Assembly (NCBI RefSeq): GCF_040760075.1
Contig: NZ_CP142884.1
Span: 3,224,001-3,288,000 of the forward strand
Direction of reading: 5' to 3'
Origin: Sphingobacterium sp. R2
GTDB taxonomy: Bacteria > Bacteroidota > Bacteroidia > Sphingobacteriales > Sphingobacteriaceae
Length of the DNA: 64,000 nucleotides
The stretch's first letter is position 1. Each line of letters starts with the position of its first letter. Both the position numbers and the translations under genes were made by a program. Positions 18,390 to 28,495 of the stretch are shown piece after piece. A model generated the notes under the pieces. The model was given only the letters and a program-made list of their open reading frames with translations. It was not told the DNA's origin and searched no databases.

Positions 18390-19304
18390 ATGGTTAATTT
18401 TATAATGATTGCATTTTGTATCGCGGCAGGCATGTTGTTGCGGAGAACAAATTTAATTCATTCCGAAGCACATAAGGGCATCAATACCTGGATTCTTTAT
18501 TTTGCATTGCCAGCAGTATCTTTTAAATATATTCCAAAGATCGCATGGTCTTCACAATTGCTGTTTCCTGTATTTTCGGCCATACTCGTTTGGGCAGGTA
18601 GTTGGTTATTTATGGAGCTATACTGTAAACGTAAAAACTATAAGCAACGTTCGCGCAGCAGTTTGGAACTGGCCGCAGGATATAGTAACACCTCTTTTAT
18701 CGGTTTCCCCCTGATTATTGCTTATTTCGGTGAGACACAGTTACCCATAGCGATTATTTGCGACCAAACGACTTTTATCCTGCTTTCTACAGCAGGAATT
18801 ATCAATGCGCTGAAAGCAAATGTACATGAGGGGGAAACTATTGATGCAAAATTTATGCTCCGAAAGCTGGTTAGCTTTCCGCCTTTAATCGGTTGTACTG
18901 CCGCCTTGCTGCTATCTCAATTTTTTGATCTATCCATTGCCAAGCCTTTTTTTGATAAGCTTGTTGCCACAGTGGGACCCTTGGCATTATTCTCTATTGG
19001 TCTGCAGCTTAAGTTTGATGGCTGGAAGCAGCAGGCATCGCAGATTAGCACTGCAATAACCTATAAATTGATTTTAGCACCGCTGCTTGTCTGTTTATTT
19101 GCTTTATTGTTGGGCGTAAAAGGTTCCATTGCAAGGATCAGCATTTTTGAAGCAGCCATGCCGACTTTGGTAACTTCAGGTATTATTGCCGAACAATATC
19201 ATTTAAATACGAAACTGGTCAATCTGGTCATCGGCTTTAGTATCCTCGCCGGATTGCTGACCACCTTAGTCTGGGACTTTGCCCTTCGCATATTGTTTCC
19301 CTAA
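18390..19304 (+). CDS. AEC (auxin efflux carrier) family transporter
   Basis: This 304-residue membrane protein has about ten hydrophobic segments and belongs to the bacterial AEC family, which exports or exchanges organic acids such as malate or malonate. Typical elements are YSNTSFIGFPLIIAYFG near residue 95 and EAAMPTLVTSGIIAEQY in the C-terminal half, the repeated crossing regions of the fold. I chose the ATG at 18390, where the membrane region begins; the open frame extends 14 codons upstream. The divergent AraC gene is a likely regulator. A bidirectional terminator follows. Substrate is not known. Confidence 0.88.
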   Translation: MVNFIMIAFCIAAGMLLRRTNLIHSEAHKGINTWILYFALPAVSFKYIPKIAWSSQLLFPVFSAILVWAGSWLFMELYCKRKNYKQRSRSSLELAAGYSNTSFIGFPLIIAYFGETQLPIAIICDQTTFILLSTAGIINALKANVHEGETIDAKFMLRKLVSFPPLIGCTAALLLSQFFDLSIAKPFFDKLVATVGPLALFSIGLQLKFDGWKQQASQISTAITYKLILAPLLVCLFALLLGVKGSIARISIFEAAMPTLVTSGIIAEQYHLNTKLVNLVIGFSILAGLLTTLVWDFALRILFP

Positions 19305-19322
19305 TAGCAGGTGCATGAAAAG

Positions 19323-19360
19323 AAAAAACTCCTTCGATACGTGAAGGAGTTTTTTCTTTT
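19323..19360. terminator. Bidirectional terminator between the AEC gene and purL
   Basis: Arms of 13 bp (19323-19335 and 19343-19355) enclose a 7-base loop; A run and T run flank a CTCCTTC core, so the hairpin can stop transcripts from both sides. Confidence 0.88.
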
Positions 19361-19362
19361 GA

Positions 19363-22300
19363 CTATTTGCTATGTGTGTCAATCCATTGGCGCGCATTGA
19401 CAAATGCTTCAATCCAAGGCGAAACTTCATCTTGGCGTCCTTTCGGGTAATTTGCCCAATGCCATTGGAAAATCGAGCGTTCAATATGTGGCATAGTAGC
19501 CAAGTGGCGACCAGTCTTATCACAGATCATCGCGGTATTATAATCTGAACCATTTGGGTTGTGCGGATAGTGTTCGTATCCATATTTTGCGACAATATTA
19601 TATTGATCTTCAGCATAGGGAAGGTTGAATTTTCCCTCACCATGTGAAATCCAAACACCCAAAGTACTTCCGGCTAACGTCGATAACATCACAGAATTGT
19701 TCTCTTGCACCTTTACGGAAACGAAGTTTGACTCATGTTTGCCTGAAATGTTGTGCACCATTTTTCCGTGTATTTCATGCTCAGGATTGATCATTTCGAG
19801 TTCCATAAATAATTGGCAACCGTTACATATACCAACAGAGAGCGTGTCTGGGCGAGCAAAGAAATCCGTTAGCGCTTTTTTCGCTTTCTCATTGTAAAGG
19901 AATGCTCCGGCCCAGCCTTTTGCTGATCCGAGTACGTCGGAGTTAGAGAAACCACCTACAGCACCAATAAATTGGATGTCTTCCAATGTCTCACGACCCG
20001 CGATCAAATCGGTCATGTGAACATCTTTTACATCAAAACCTGCCAAGAACATGGCGTTAGCCATTTCGCGTTCGGAGTTGGAACCTTTCTCACGAAGAAT
20101 GGCCGCTTTTGGACGTTCCTTAATGCTGTCGATCACTGGTTTCTTACCCTTGAATTGGCTTGGGAAAGAAAAAGTTAAAGGTTGTTTTTTATAGTTATCA
20201 AAGCGTTCTTGTGCTGTTCCATTTTTAGATTGCTTTGAATCCAAAAGGAATGATGTTGTAGACCATACATCACGTGTTGCTGCGACATCAAAGCTAAATA
20301 CCGCTTCTTGATTTTTAATCGTTACCGTATTACCTTCGATCACCTGACCAATTTTAACCGCGTCCACAGCAGCTTCCTTGACAATCGCTTCAAAAGCAGC
20401 GTCGTCTTTCGCCTGCAGGACAAGTGCAATATTCTCATTAAAGAAGGCTTTTACGCTATCAGATTCATTTAATGCTGAAAGGTCATAGTTGGCGCCAAGA
20501 TTAACATCGGCAAAGGTCATTTCCAATAAGGTGGTAATTAAGCCACCCGATCCGATATCGTGACCAGCTTCGATCTGTCCTTCGTGAATTAATTGCTGTA
20601 CAGTATTGAATGCTGTTTTAAAATAAGCAGCATCCTGAATGGTCGGTACCTCAGTACCCAATTTATTGATGATTTGTCCAAATGACGACCCGCCCAATTT
20701 GAACTGATCTTTTGATAAATTGATGTAATAGATCGATCCACCCGTTTTGTTCAGCACAGGTTCAACCACTTTGGTGATATCAGTACAGTTTCCTGCGGCA
20801 GAAATGATCAAAGTGCCTGGGGCAATGACGTTTTCGCCGTTTGGATATTTTTGTTTCATCGACAAGGAATCTTTTCCTGTTGGGATATTAATCCCTAACG
20901 CAATGGCAAATTCCGAGCAGGCTTTAACAGCTTGGTATAAGCGGGCGTCTTCACCTTCATTATTGGCTGCCCACATCCAGTTGGCCGATAGGGAGATTCC
21001 TGCAAGGCCATTTTTGATCGGAGCAAATACAATATTGGAAAGCGATTCGGCAATAGCCGTTCGGCTTGCTGCGGCCGGATCCACTAAGGCAGCAACAGGG
21101 GAGTGACCTATTGTTGTCGCAATACCTTCTTTACCTTTATAGTCAAGTGCCATTACACCAACGTTATTCAACGGCAATTGCAATGGACCAGCACATTGTT
21201 GTTTGGCAACACGGCCACCAACACAACGGTCGACTTTGTTGGTTAACCAATCTTTGGAAGCAACAGCTTCTAATTGCAATACTTGGTTTAAGTAACTTGG
21301 AATGTTGGTTGCATCATAAGCAAGGTCAGCGTAGTTACGAACTACGGTTTTATCGTGCATGAAAGTTTTTGGCGATGAGCCAAAGAAATCTTCAAGGGCA
21401 TAATCCATTGGTTTTTCACCCGTACTTTTTGATTCGAACGTAAAACGATGGTCGCCAGTAACATCACCCACGGTGTACATTGGTGCGCGTTCGCGATCGG
21501 CAACACGTTTTAAGATGTCAATATCATCTTTAGCGATCACAAGTCCCATACGTTCTTGCGATTCATTACCAATAATTTCTTTTGCTGATAGTGTAGGGTC
21601 GCCTACAGGAAGTGCATCCAGATCGATTACCCCCCCGGTCTCTTCAACAAGTTCGGAAAGACAGTTTAAGTGACCACCTGCACCATGATCGTGGATAGAG
21701 ACAATGGGGTTATGATCGGACTCTACTAATCCACGAACAGCATTCGCTGCACGTTTTTGCATTTCGGGATTGGAACGCTGAATTGCATTAAGCTCAATTC
21801 CAGAACCAAATGCCCCTGTGTCTGCAGAAGATACAGCAGCTCCACCCATTCCTATGCGGTAATTTTCACCGCCCAAGATAACGACTTTGTCACCGGTTTT
21901 CGGTGTATGTTTTTTCGCTTGATCCAGTTTTCCATAGCCAACACCGCCGGCCTGCATAATGACTTTGTCGTAACCAAGTTTACGGCCATCCTCTTCATGC
22001 TCGAAGGTCAATACAGAACCCGTAATTAAGGGCTGACCAAACTTATTACCGAAGTCAGAAGCACCGTTGGAAGCTTTGATCAGGATGTCAACTGGGGTTT
22101 GGTACAACCATTGACGCTCTTGCATCGCATTTTCCCAGGGACGCGTCTTGTTGAGTTCTTCTGCTGAGCCAGTTAAAGTTCCGGCCTGAAGGTCAAATTT
22201 ATTTTGTTCCAATCGCGAATAAGCAGTCATGTATACGGCTGTACCGGCCAATGGAATTGCACCTTGGCCGCCCGCCATACGATCCCGGATTTCGCCACCC

Positions 22301-23094
22301 GATCCTGTCGCTGCGCCGGAAAATGGCTCTACAGTAGTGGGGAAATTGTGCGTTTCAGCTTTAACAGATAAAACCGAATCAAAAGGTTTTTCTTCGTAAA
22401 AATCAGGTTTGTCGGCAGATTTAGGAGCGAACTGTGTGACACGTGGACCTTTAACAAAAGCAACGTTATCTTTATAAGCCGAAACAATCTCGTTGGGATT
22501 AATCTCAGACGTCTTTTTGATCAATTTAAACAGGGAAGTCGGTTGTTCTTCGCCATCAATGATAAAGGTACCATTGAAAATCTTATGTCTACAGTGTTCA
22601 GAATTGGCTTGTGAAAAGGCGAATACTTCAGAATCTGTGAGCAAGCGGCCTAACTTGGTCGAAAGTTGATTAAGGTAACCAACCTCTTCGGCATTGAGGG
22701 CTAGTCCTTCTGCTTTATTGTAGGCATCGATGTCTTTGATTTCCACTATCGGTTCTGGCGTGATGTTGACAGTATACATATCCTGCGTCAGCATGCTGAA
22801 CTTTTGGGAAATCATTGGATCGAAGTCAATGAAATCTTCTGACACCGGCTGAAATTCTTCAATGCGAACAATGCCGTCAATACCCATGTTTTGTGTGATT
22901 TCTACCGCATTGGTACTCCAAGGAGTAACCATCGCAGCGCGGGGTCCTACAAAGTAATGGTTAAGGTTTTGGTCGTCTAGTTTTTTGGCGTTGCCGAATA
23001 GCCAGTTGAGTTTAGTAATGTCTTCTTGTGATAAAGAGTTTACACTTTGAACACCATATACAGTGTTCGATGGGTTCTCAAAGAAATGAATCAT
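19363..23094 (-). CDS. purL: Phosphoribosylformylglycinamidine synthase (large single-chain form)
   Basis: PurL converts formylglycinamide ribonucleotide to the amidine with glutamine and ATP, in purine synthesis. At 1243 residues it is the large form found in Proteobacteria and many Bacteroidota, combining the work of PurS, PurL and PurQ. The N-terminal domain is followed by the duplicated AIR-synthase-like catalytic core, with LGRLLTDSEVFAFSQANSEH and ETHNFPTTVEPFSGAATGSG in the first half. The C-terminal glutaminase domain contains the nucleophile in SVGICNGCQLFMELEM and a closing His/Glu pair near WHWANYP. It is transcribed away from pheT, with a TAnnTTTG box upstream. Confidence 0.97.
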   Translation of the reverse strand: MIHFFENPSNTVYGVQSVNSLSQEDITKLNWLFGNAKKLDDQNLNHYFVGPRAAMVTPWSTNAVEITQNMGIDGIVRIEEFQPVSEDFIDFDPMISQKFSMLTQDMYTVNITPEPIVEIKDIDAYNKAEGLALNAEEVGYLNQLSTKLGRLLTDSEVFAFSQANSEHCRHKIFNGTFIIDGEEQPTSLFKLIKKTSEINPNEIVSAYKDNVAFVKGPRVTQFAPKSADKPDFYEEKPFDSVLSVKAETHNFPTTVEPFSGAATGSGGEIRDRMAGGQGAIPLAGTAVYMTAYSRLEQNKFDLQAGTLTGSAEELNKTRPWENAMQERQWLYQTPVDILIKASNGASDFGNKFGQPLITGSVLTFEHEEDGRKLGYDKVIMQAGGVGYGKLDQAKKHTPKTGDKVVILGGENYRIGMGGAAVSSADTGAFGSGIELNAIQRSNPEMQKRAANAVRGLVESDHNPIVSIHDHGAGGHLNCLSELVEETGGVIDLDALPVGDPTLSAKEIIGNESQERMGLVIAKDDIDILKRVADRERAPMYTVGDVTGDHRFTFESKSTGEKPMDYALEDFFGSSPKTFMHDKTVVRNYADLAYDATNIPSYLNQVLQLEAVASKDWLTNKVDRCVGGRVAKQQCAGPLQLPLNNVGVMALDYKGKEGIATTIGHSPVAALVDPAAASRTAIAESLSNIVFAPIKNGLAGISLSANWMWAANNEGEDARLYQAVKACSEFAIALGINIPTGKDSLSMKQKYPNGENVIAPGTLIISAAGNCTDITKVVEPVLNKTGGSIYYINLSKDQFKLGGSSFGQIINKLGTEVPTIQDAAYFKTAFNTVQQLIHEGQIEAGHDIGSGGLITTLLEMTFADVNLGANYDLSALNESDSVKAFFNENIALVLQAKDDAAFEAIVKEAAVDAVKIGQVIEGNTVTIKNQEAVFSFDVAATRDVWSTTSFLLDSKQSKNGTAQERFDNYKKQPLTFSFPSQFKGKKPVIDSIKERPKAAILREKGSNSEREMANAMFLAGFDVKDVHMTDLIAGRETLEDIQFIGAVGGFSNSDVLGSAKGWAGAFLYNEKAKKALTDFFARPDTLSVGICNGCQLFMELEMINPEHEIHGKMVHNISGKHESNFVSVKVQENNSVMLSTLAGSTLGVWISHGEGKFNLPYAEDQYNIVAKYGYEHYPHNPNGSDYNTAMICDKTGRHLATMPHIERSIFQWHWANYPKGRQDEVSPWIEAFVNARQWIDTHSK

Positions 23095-23132
23095 TATAAA
23101 TGTTTGTTTTGAACGTTCTTCAAATTAAAGCA

Positions 23133-23140
23133 CAAAGTTA
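23133..23140 (-). promoter_or_regulatory. Candidate -7 box of purL
   Basis: On the minus strand this reads TAACTTTG, a perfect TAnnTTTG box 38 bases before the purL start codon. No exact TTG lies about 20 bases upstream (TTCG is the nearest), so only the -7 part is called. Confidence 0.5.
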
Positions 23141-23239
23141 CATATTATTTTGGTGGAAATGATCGAATTTTGATTAAAAAAAAGGTGTGTATTTCCCCTG
23201 TTGCGTTGGGTTATAAATTCGTTTAACGGTAAATTGGCG

Positions 23240-23270
23240 TTGGATATAAACGCAAATTTATCTAAGTTTG
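23240..23270 (+). promoter_or_regulatory. Candidate promoter of pheT
   Basis: TTG at 23240-23242 and TAAGTTTG at 23263-23270 with a 20-base spacer. The pheT ATG follows 20 bases after the box, so the 5' leader would be very short. Confidence 0.7.
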
Positions 23271-23290
23271 TGGATCAAATCAAATTCGAG

Positions 23291-25687
23291 ATGAATATTT
23301 CATATAATTGGTTAAAACAACATGTTAATATAGATTCAACTCCAGAAGAACTCTCTTTAATTCTGACCAATACAGGATTGGAAGTAGAGGCTTTGGACGT
23401 TGTACAGAGTATCCCCGGTGGATTAGATGGCTTGGTGGTTGGTGAAGTGAAAACTTGTGAACAGCATCCTAACGCAGATAAATTGCGCGTAACTACGGTT
23501 GATGTCGGCGGACCGGACTTGTTGCACATTGTGTGCGGCGCTCCAAACTGCCGCACAGGCTTGAAAGTTATTGTTGCTACGGTAGGTACTACGTGTCATC
23601 CATTGACAGGGGAGCCTTTTAAAATTACTAAATCCAAAATTCGTGGCGAAGTTTCCGAGGGTATGTTGTGCGGGGAAGATGAAATTGGTTTAGGAACATC
23701 CCATGCAGGAATTGTGGAGTTGCCGGCTGAAGTGGCTGTAGGGACTTTGGTGAAAGAACACTTCAATGTCCAGGATGATTACCGTTACGAAATTGGTTTA
23801 ACACCAAATCGTGCAGATGCAGCTTCGCATTTGGGAGTTGCCAGAGATATTGCTGCGCATTTCCGTGCGCAAGTTTTAAAGGCAGATGTTTCTGCATTTG
23901 CGGCCGGAAAGGCTGAGGGAACGACAGTTGTCGTGGCAGATGCGCAGGCCTGCCCGCGTTACAGCGGTATTAATATTACTGGTGTTCGCGTTGGCGAATC
24001 TCCAGATTGGTTGAAAGAGAAATTAAATGTGATCGGTGTACGTCCGATCAATACTATTGTCGACGTAACGAATTATATCCTGCACGACTTAGGGCAGCCA
24101 ATGCATGCTTTTGATGCCGATAAAATTGCAGGGAATAAAGTTGTTGTTCGCCTGGCGACAGAAGGTGAAAAATTTGTTACGCTTGACGGTGTTGAGCGTA
24201 CCTTATCTGCAGAGGATGTAGTGATTGCGGATGCGGAAAAACCGATGTGTATTGCGGGTGTCTTTGGCGGCGCACATTCAGGTGTATCAGCCGAAACGAC
24301 CAATGTATTTTTAGAATCGGCCTATTTCAATGCTGTTTCTGTACGGAAGACCTCCAAAAGGCATGGCTTAAAGACAGATTCTTCGTTCCGTTTCGAACGC
24401 GGTACTGATCCGAATATTACGGTTGAGGCGTTGAAACGTGCGGCATTATTGATTCAGGAAATTGCGGGTGGAACAATTTCATCGACGCTTAAAGATGAGT
24501 ACCCCGTCGAGGTCAAACCGTTTTCGTTCCACGTTAGCTATGCAAACGTGATTCGTTTGATCGGGCAGGAGATTCCAACCCAAGAAATTAAATCTATTAT
24601 TGTTGCACTTGGCATTGAGGTAGCTGCTGAAACGGAAGAGGGCCTTGATGTGCTGGTACCGGCTTATCGCGTTGACGTAACACGTGAAGTGGATGTTGTC
24701 GAAGAGGTATTACGGATTTATGGCTACAATAACATTGAGTTGAAGTCGCAAATTAAGGCATCTTTGAATACGGTCGAAAAGCCTGATAAGGAAGTTGTCT
24801 TGAATCAATTGGCCGATCTGCTCATCGCTAATGGATTTCGTGAGATCCTATCCAATTCATTGACGAAGCTAGATTTTGTCGATGATAGTGATACAGCGGT
24901 TAAGCTGTATAATCCATTGAGTTCGGATTTGGATACGATGCGTCAAAATATGGTTTTTTCGATGCTGAATGCTATTGAATATAATCAGAAGCGCAGAAAT
25001 TTTGATCTAAAGTTCTTTGAGTTCGGTAAGACCTATGCATTGGATGGTGAAGGTTATAAAGAAACACAGCACCTTGTTTTTGCGATGGCAGGCAAAAATG
25101 AGCCAGAGCAATGGAATAGCGAGAAAGATGCGGTCAATTTCTATCACCTCAAAGCAGCCGTAGATACCTTTATCAGACGGCTGAAAATTGAAGGTGTTCA
25201 AATACAAGATACGTCGAGCGCACATTTTGCTTATGGCTTGGACTATATGAAAGGCCAAAAATGCTTGGTTTCTTTTGGTGCGGTAGCCCAGAACGATTTG
25301 AAAAAAGCGGATGTGGAGGGGCAAGTTTTCTTTGCTGACTTTGACTGGGATGTTTTAATGAAAATTATTCGTAAAAACAGTATTCAGTATAAAGAAGTTT
25401 CGAAATTCCCGGCTGTACGCCGAGATTTGTCGCTATTGATCGATGAAAATGTAAGTTTTGATAAGTTACATTTGGTGGCTCAAAAAACCGAGCGCAAGCT
25501 TTTGAAGGCTATAAATGTGTTTGATGTGTATAAAGGTAACAAAATTCCGGAAGGGAAAAAGTCTTATGCTCTGAGCTTTATCTTACAGGATGAAGAAAAA
25601 ACACTGAATGATAAGCAAATTGATGCAATAGTTCAAAAATTAATTGTTAATTTTGAGAAGGAACTAGGCGCGGAAGTGCGTGGTTAA
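23291..25687 (+). CDS. pheT: Phenylalanyl-tRNA synthetase beta subunit
   Basis: PheT is the large subunit of the alpha2-beta2 enzyme that charges tRNA-Phe. The 798-residue protein begins MNISYNWLKQHVNIDSTPEE, the standard start, so the 30 upstream codons in frame are excluded. An EMAP/tRNA-binding domain (about 40-150) contains CEQHPNADKLRVTTVDVG. B3/B4 editing domain and B5 domain follow (VDVTNYILHDLGQPMHAFDA; FRFERGTDPN), then the catalytic-like module and the ferredoxin-fold anticodon-binding domain at the C-terminus (KFPAVRRDLSLLIDENVSF). pheS is not adjacent. Downstream are a coiled-coil gene, zapA, 6S RNA and rny. Confidence 0.96.
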   Translation: MNISYNWLKQHVNIDSTPEELSLILTNTGLEVEALDVVQSIPGGLDGLVVGEVKTCEQHPNADKLRVTTVDVGGPDLLHIVCGAPNCRTGLKVIVATVGTTCHPLTGEPFKITKSKIRGEVSEGMLCGEDEIGLGTSHAGIVELPAEVAVGTLVKEHFNVQDDYRYEIGLTPNRADAASHLGVARDIAAHFRAQVLKADVSAFAAGKAEGTTVVVADAQACPRYSGINITGVRVGESPDWLKEKLNVIGVRPINTIVDVTNYILHDLGQPMHAFDADKIAGNKVVVRLATEGEKFVTLDGVERTLSAEDVVIADAEKPMCIAGVFGGAHSGVSAETTNVFLESAYFNAVSVRKTSKRHGLKTDSSFRFERGTDPNITVEALKRAALLIQEIAGGTISSTLKDEYPVEVKPFSFHVSYANVIRLIGQEIPTQEIKSIIVALGIEVAAETEEGLDVLVPAYRVDVTREVDVVEEVLRIYGYNNIELKSQIKASLNTVEKPDKEVVLNQLADLLIANGFREILSNSLTKLDFVDDSDTAVKLYNPLSSDLDTMRQNMVFSMLNAIEYNQKRRNFDLKFFEFGKTYALDGEGYKETQHLVFAMAGKNEPEQWNSEKDAVNFYHLKAAVDTFIRRLKIEGVQIQDTSSAHFAYGLDYMKGQKCLVSFGAVAQNDLKKADVEGQVFFADFDWDVLMKIIRKNSIQYKEVSKFPAVRRDLSLLIDENVSFDKLHLVAQKTERKLLKAINVFDVYKGNKIPEGKKSYALSFILQDEEKTLNDKQIDAIVQKLIVNFEKELGAEVRG

Positions 25688-25727
25688 TGCGAGATACAAC
25701 ATTAATTGGTAATATTCAATTTATAAT

Positions 25728-26033
25728 ATGGCAACATTGTCTTCACAAATGAATCTGATCGTTGAGAAAACGAAAAATTTAATTCAATTGTGCGAAGTCT
25801 TGCAAGAAGAAAATGATTTGCTTAAATTAGAGGTACAATCTTTAAAGGTAGCTTTCGATGCGAGCAACGATAAAAGCAAGCAGTTGGAAGAGAAGGTTAA
25901 AGCACTGGCGGTGGCCCGTACTTTAGATTCAGAAACGGATAAAGATGCAATTAATGAAAAAATACTTGACACAAAACAAAAAATTAACGATTTTGTGCGG
26001 GAAATAGACAAGTGTATTAGTTTGCTGAAGTAG
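25728..26033 (+). CDS. Short coiled-coil protein upstream of zapA
   Basis: This 101-residue protein is predicted to be almost wholly helical coiled coil: NLIQLCEVLQEENDLLKLEV, then LEEKVKALAVARTLDSETDK and a final helix. No catalytic motif or membrane segment is present. It sits 40 bases after pheT and 58 bases before zapA in the same direction. By position and structure it could be a division-associated coiled-coil partner of ZapA, similar in style to ZapB, but there is no sequence feature that proves it. Confidence 0.72.
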   Translation: MATLSSQMNLIVEKTKNLIQLCEVLQEENDLLKLEVQSLKVAFDASNDKSKQLEEKVKALAVARTLDSETDKDAINEKILDTKQKINDFVREIDKCISLLK

Positions 26034-26091
26034 TAAGGATACGTGAAGTCGGATTCATTCAAACGAATACAACGTTAAAAAGCTCAAAGAA

Positions 26092-26382
26092 ATGGGAGAA
26101 ATTTCCATAAAAATAAATATCGCAGATCGTGTTTACCCGCTTCGTGTGGAGAGCGCGGAAGAGGAAGTAATACGACATGCTGCGAAATTGATAAATGAAA
26201 AAATAAAGGAATTGCAGGAAAACTATACTGTGCGAGATAAGCAGGATTTGTTGTCCATGTGTGTATTGCAATTTGCGACGCGTATGCTCAATGCCGAGCG
26301 ACAGTCCCAAAATCACGAAGTGGGTTTGGAAAATTCAGTGCAGGAACTTGATCAGTTGTTGACGGATTTCTTTAAAAAATAA
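26092..26382 (+). CDS. zapA: Cell division protein ZapA
   Basis: ZapA binds FtsZ filaments and promotes Z-ring bundling. The 96-residue protein has the ZapA layout: an N-terminal beta region (ISIKINIADRVYPLRVESAE) followed by EEVIRHAAKLINEKIKELQE and a long C-terminal helix with LLSMCVLQFATRMLNAER, which forms the dimer coiled coil. Length fits the family (about 95-110). It lies between a coiled-coil protein gene and a structured RNA that looks like 6S RNA, the same gene neighbourhood as zapA-ssrS in many bacteria. Confidence 0.9.
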   Translation: MGEISIKINIADRVYPLRVESAEEEVIRHAAKLINEKIKELQENYTVRDKQDLLSMCVLQFATRMLNAERQSQNHEVGLENSVQELDQLLTDFFKK

Positions 26383-26422
26383 ATTTACGTTCTTTATATT
26401 TAGAGCTTAAACGACGAATTTG

Positions 26423-26597
26423 CCGCAATTAAATTCGGGTTGTCACTATTTTAAACTTAACGCTTCAATATTACAGGCGCAAAAAGATATAGGCCATTTT
26501 GCGAAAGCCATCTGGGTCACAATCTAAGCCTAATTATGTAATCTCGAAGTTTAATAATACATGATACCTGTTTAAATTTAATTGCGGTTTTTTTTTT
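26423..26597 (+). ncRNA. ssrS: Probable 6S RNA (6S-Flavo-like)
   Basis: Between zapA and rny is a roughly 175-base non-coding stretch that folds by eye into a long rod. A perfect 13-bp closing stem joins 26423-26435 (CCGCAATTAAATT) to 26575-26587 and is followed by a run of ten T, a built-in terminator. Inside it are CGGGT/ACCTG, an open bubble, TTAAACTT with AAGTTTAA (26451-26458, 26547-26554), ATTACA with TGTAAT (26470-26475, 26537-26542) and a terminal hairpin CGCAAAA/TTTTGCG (26478-26484, 26497-26503). Rod with central bubble, about 175-190 nt, next to zapA, is what 6S RNA looks like; it mimics an open promoter and binds RNA polymerase. The 5' end is approximate. Confidence 0.68.
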
Positions 26598-26750
26598 GTC
26601 ATGAAGTCCTCAGGGGCGCATCGCGCTCGTAAGCTTTTGGCTAGATCAACTCTCAGGATTGAAAAGGACGAATGATGATTTTATGGAAATTGGAACACAG
26701 ATTAGGATTTAATTAATAAAAACAAACATAAATAATACAATTATACATAC

Positions 26751-28304
26751 ATGGACATCGCAATTTATAGCATAATTTCTCTGATTGTTGGTGTTGTTAT
26801 AGGTCGTTATCTATTGGTTCTGTTGTTTAAAAAACAAGAACAGGAAGCCAAAGATAAGGTAAATAGCATACTGAAAGATGCAGAGCAGGAAGGGGAACTC
26901 ATCAAGAAGAAACGCCTGTTGGAGGCTAAAGAAAAGTTCCTTCAATTAAAATCTGAACACGAAAAAGAAGTGAACCAACGTAACAATGCCATCAATCAAA
27001 AGGAAAATACGTTGAGACAAAAAGAGCAGTCAATTAACCAAAAACTGGAAAACATCAACCGCGATAAGCAAGAGGTGGATACAAAGAAAAAGCAATTGGA
27101 TAAGTTGGTTGAGTTGAACGAAAAGAAATCCGAAGAAGTAGAGTCCTTAAAATTACAGCAGATTAAGCAACTGGAGAGCATCGCTGGTGTAACTGCAGAC
27201 GAAGCGAGAAACCAATTGGTAGATTCTTTACGTGAAGAAGCGCGTTCACAAGCTATGATTCAAATCAAGGATATAGTGGATGAGGCAAAACTGACGGCGA
27301 CTAAAGAGGCTAAGAAGGTAGTAATCCAAACGATCCAACGTACAGCTACTGAATCGGCCATCGAAAATACCGTTTCAATTTTCAATATCGAAAATGACGA
27401 AATCAAAGGCCGTATTATTGGTCGTGAGGGACGTAATATTCGTGCGCTAGAAGCTGCAACAGGAGTTGAAATCATCGTAGATGATACCCCGGAAGCAATT
27501 ATTCTCTCTGGTTTTGATCCGGTACGACGCGAAATTGCGCGTCTGGCCTTACACCGTTTGGTAACCGATGGTCGTATTCACCCAGCCCGCATTGAAGAAG
27601 TGGTCGCAAAAACACGGACTCAAATTGAAGATGAGATTGTAGAAATTGGCGAGCGTACAGCGATTGATTTAGGAATACATGGTTTGCACCCCGAATTGAT
27701 CCGTATGGTAGGACGTATGCGTTACCGTTCGTCTTACGGACAGAATCTTTTACAACACTCTCGTGAAGTGGCTAATTTTGCGGCAACAATGGCTGCAGAG
27801 CTTGGCCTGAATGTTAAGCACGCAAAGCGCGCAGGGTTACTACATGATATCGGTAAAGTGCCTGATGATAATCCTGAGTTGCCACACGCTATTTTGGGAA
27901 TGCAACTTGCTGAGAAATACAAAGAACATCCTGATGTATGTAACGCCATCGGCGCTCACCACGATGAGATCGAAATGACAGCCTTAATATCTCCGATCGT
28001 TCAGGCTTGTGATGCAATTTCTGGGGCACGCCCAGGTGCACGCCGCGAAGTGGTAGAAAGCTATATTAAGCGTCTAAAAGAGCTGGAAGATTTGGCGCTA
28101 TCTTACCCTGGTGTTGAAAAAACTTTTGCAATACAAGCTGGACGTGAGCTTCGTGTGATCGTGGAAAGTGAGAGAGTATCTGATGCGCAATCGGAAATAT
28201 TGGCCGCGGATATTTCCAACCGTATCCAAACGGAAATGACTTATCCGGGACAAATTAAAGTTACTGTTATCCGCGAGACGAGATCGGTGTCTTACGCAAA
28301 ATAG
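26751..28304 (+). CDS. rny: Ribonuclease Y
   Basis: RNase Y is a membrane-anchored endonuclease that starts mRNA decay. The 517-residue protein has an N-terminal membrane segment (about 5-25, [19 protein letters not shown]), a long charged coiled coil (about 30-190), a KH RNA-binding domain with [20 protein letters not shown], and an HD domain with the metal-binding pair in [13 protein letters not shown] and the [12 protein letters not shown] segment. The C-terminal region ends RVIVESERV and [14 protein letters not shown], as in the family. It follows the 6S-like RNA and ends at a strong terminator. Confidence 0.96.
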   Translation: MDIAIYSIISLIVGVVIGRYLLVLLFKKQEQEAKDKVNSILKDAEQEGELIKKKRLLEAKEKFLQLKSEHEKEVNQRNNAINQKENTLRQKEQSINQKLENINRDKQEVDTKKKQLDKLVELNEKKSEEVESLKLQQIKQLESIAGVTADEARNQLVDSLREEARSQAMIQIKDIVDEAKLTATKEAKKVVIQTIQRTATESAIENTVSIFNIENDEIKGRIIGREGRNIRALEAATGVEIIVDDTPEAIILSGFDPVRREIARLALHRLVTDGRIHPARIEEVVAKTRTQIEDEIVEIGERTAIDLGIHGLHPELIRMVGRMRYRSSYGQNLLQHSREVANFAATMAAELGLNVKHAKRAGLLHDIGKVPDDNPELPHAILGMQLAEKYKEHPDVCNAIGAHHDEIEMTALISPIVQACDAISGARPGARREVVESYIKRLKELEDLALSYPGVEKTFAIQAGRELRVIVESERVSDAQSEILAADISNRIQTEMTYPGQIKVTVIRETRSVSYAK

Positions 28305-28330
28305 ACCTGTCAAGCGCAACACTGCGAATA

Positions 28331-28363
28331 AAAAAGCTCCAATCTGCTGATTGGAGCTTTTTT
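28331..28363 (+). terminator. Rho-independent terminator after rny
   Basis: Perfect 14-bp arms (28331-28344 and 28349-28362) around a 4-base loop, with a GCTCCAATC core and flanking A and T runs. Confidence 0.9.
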
Positions 28364-28495
28364 ATTATCCGAAAAATTGAATTAAATCTGCTACGTTATG
28401 CGGCTGTAGCGCACGAAGGTGTTTCATGACTTATGGCAGACTTAAAAATAGCGAATATTATTAGTGTACAGGGGTAAGGCAAGCACAATATTTGT

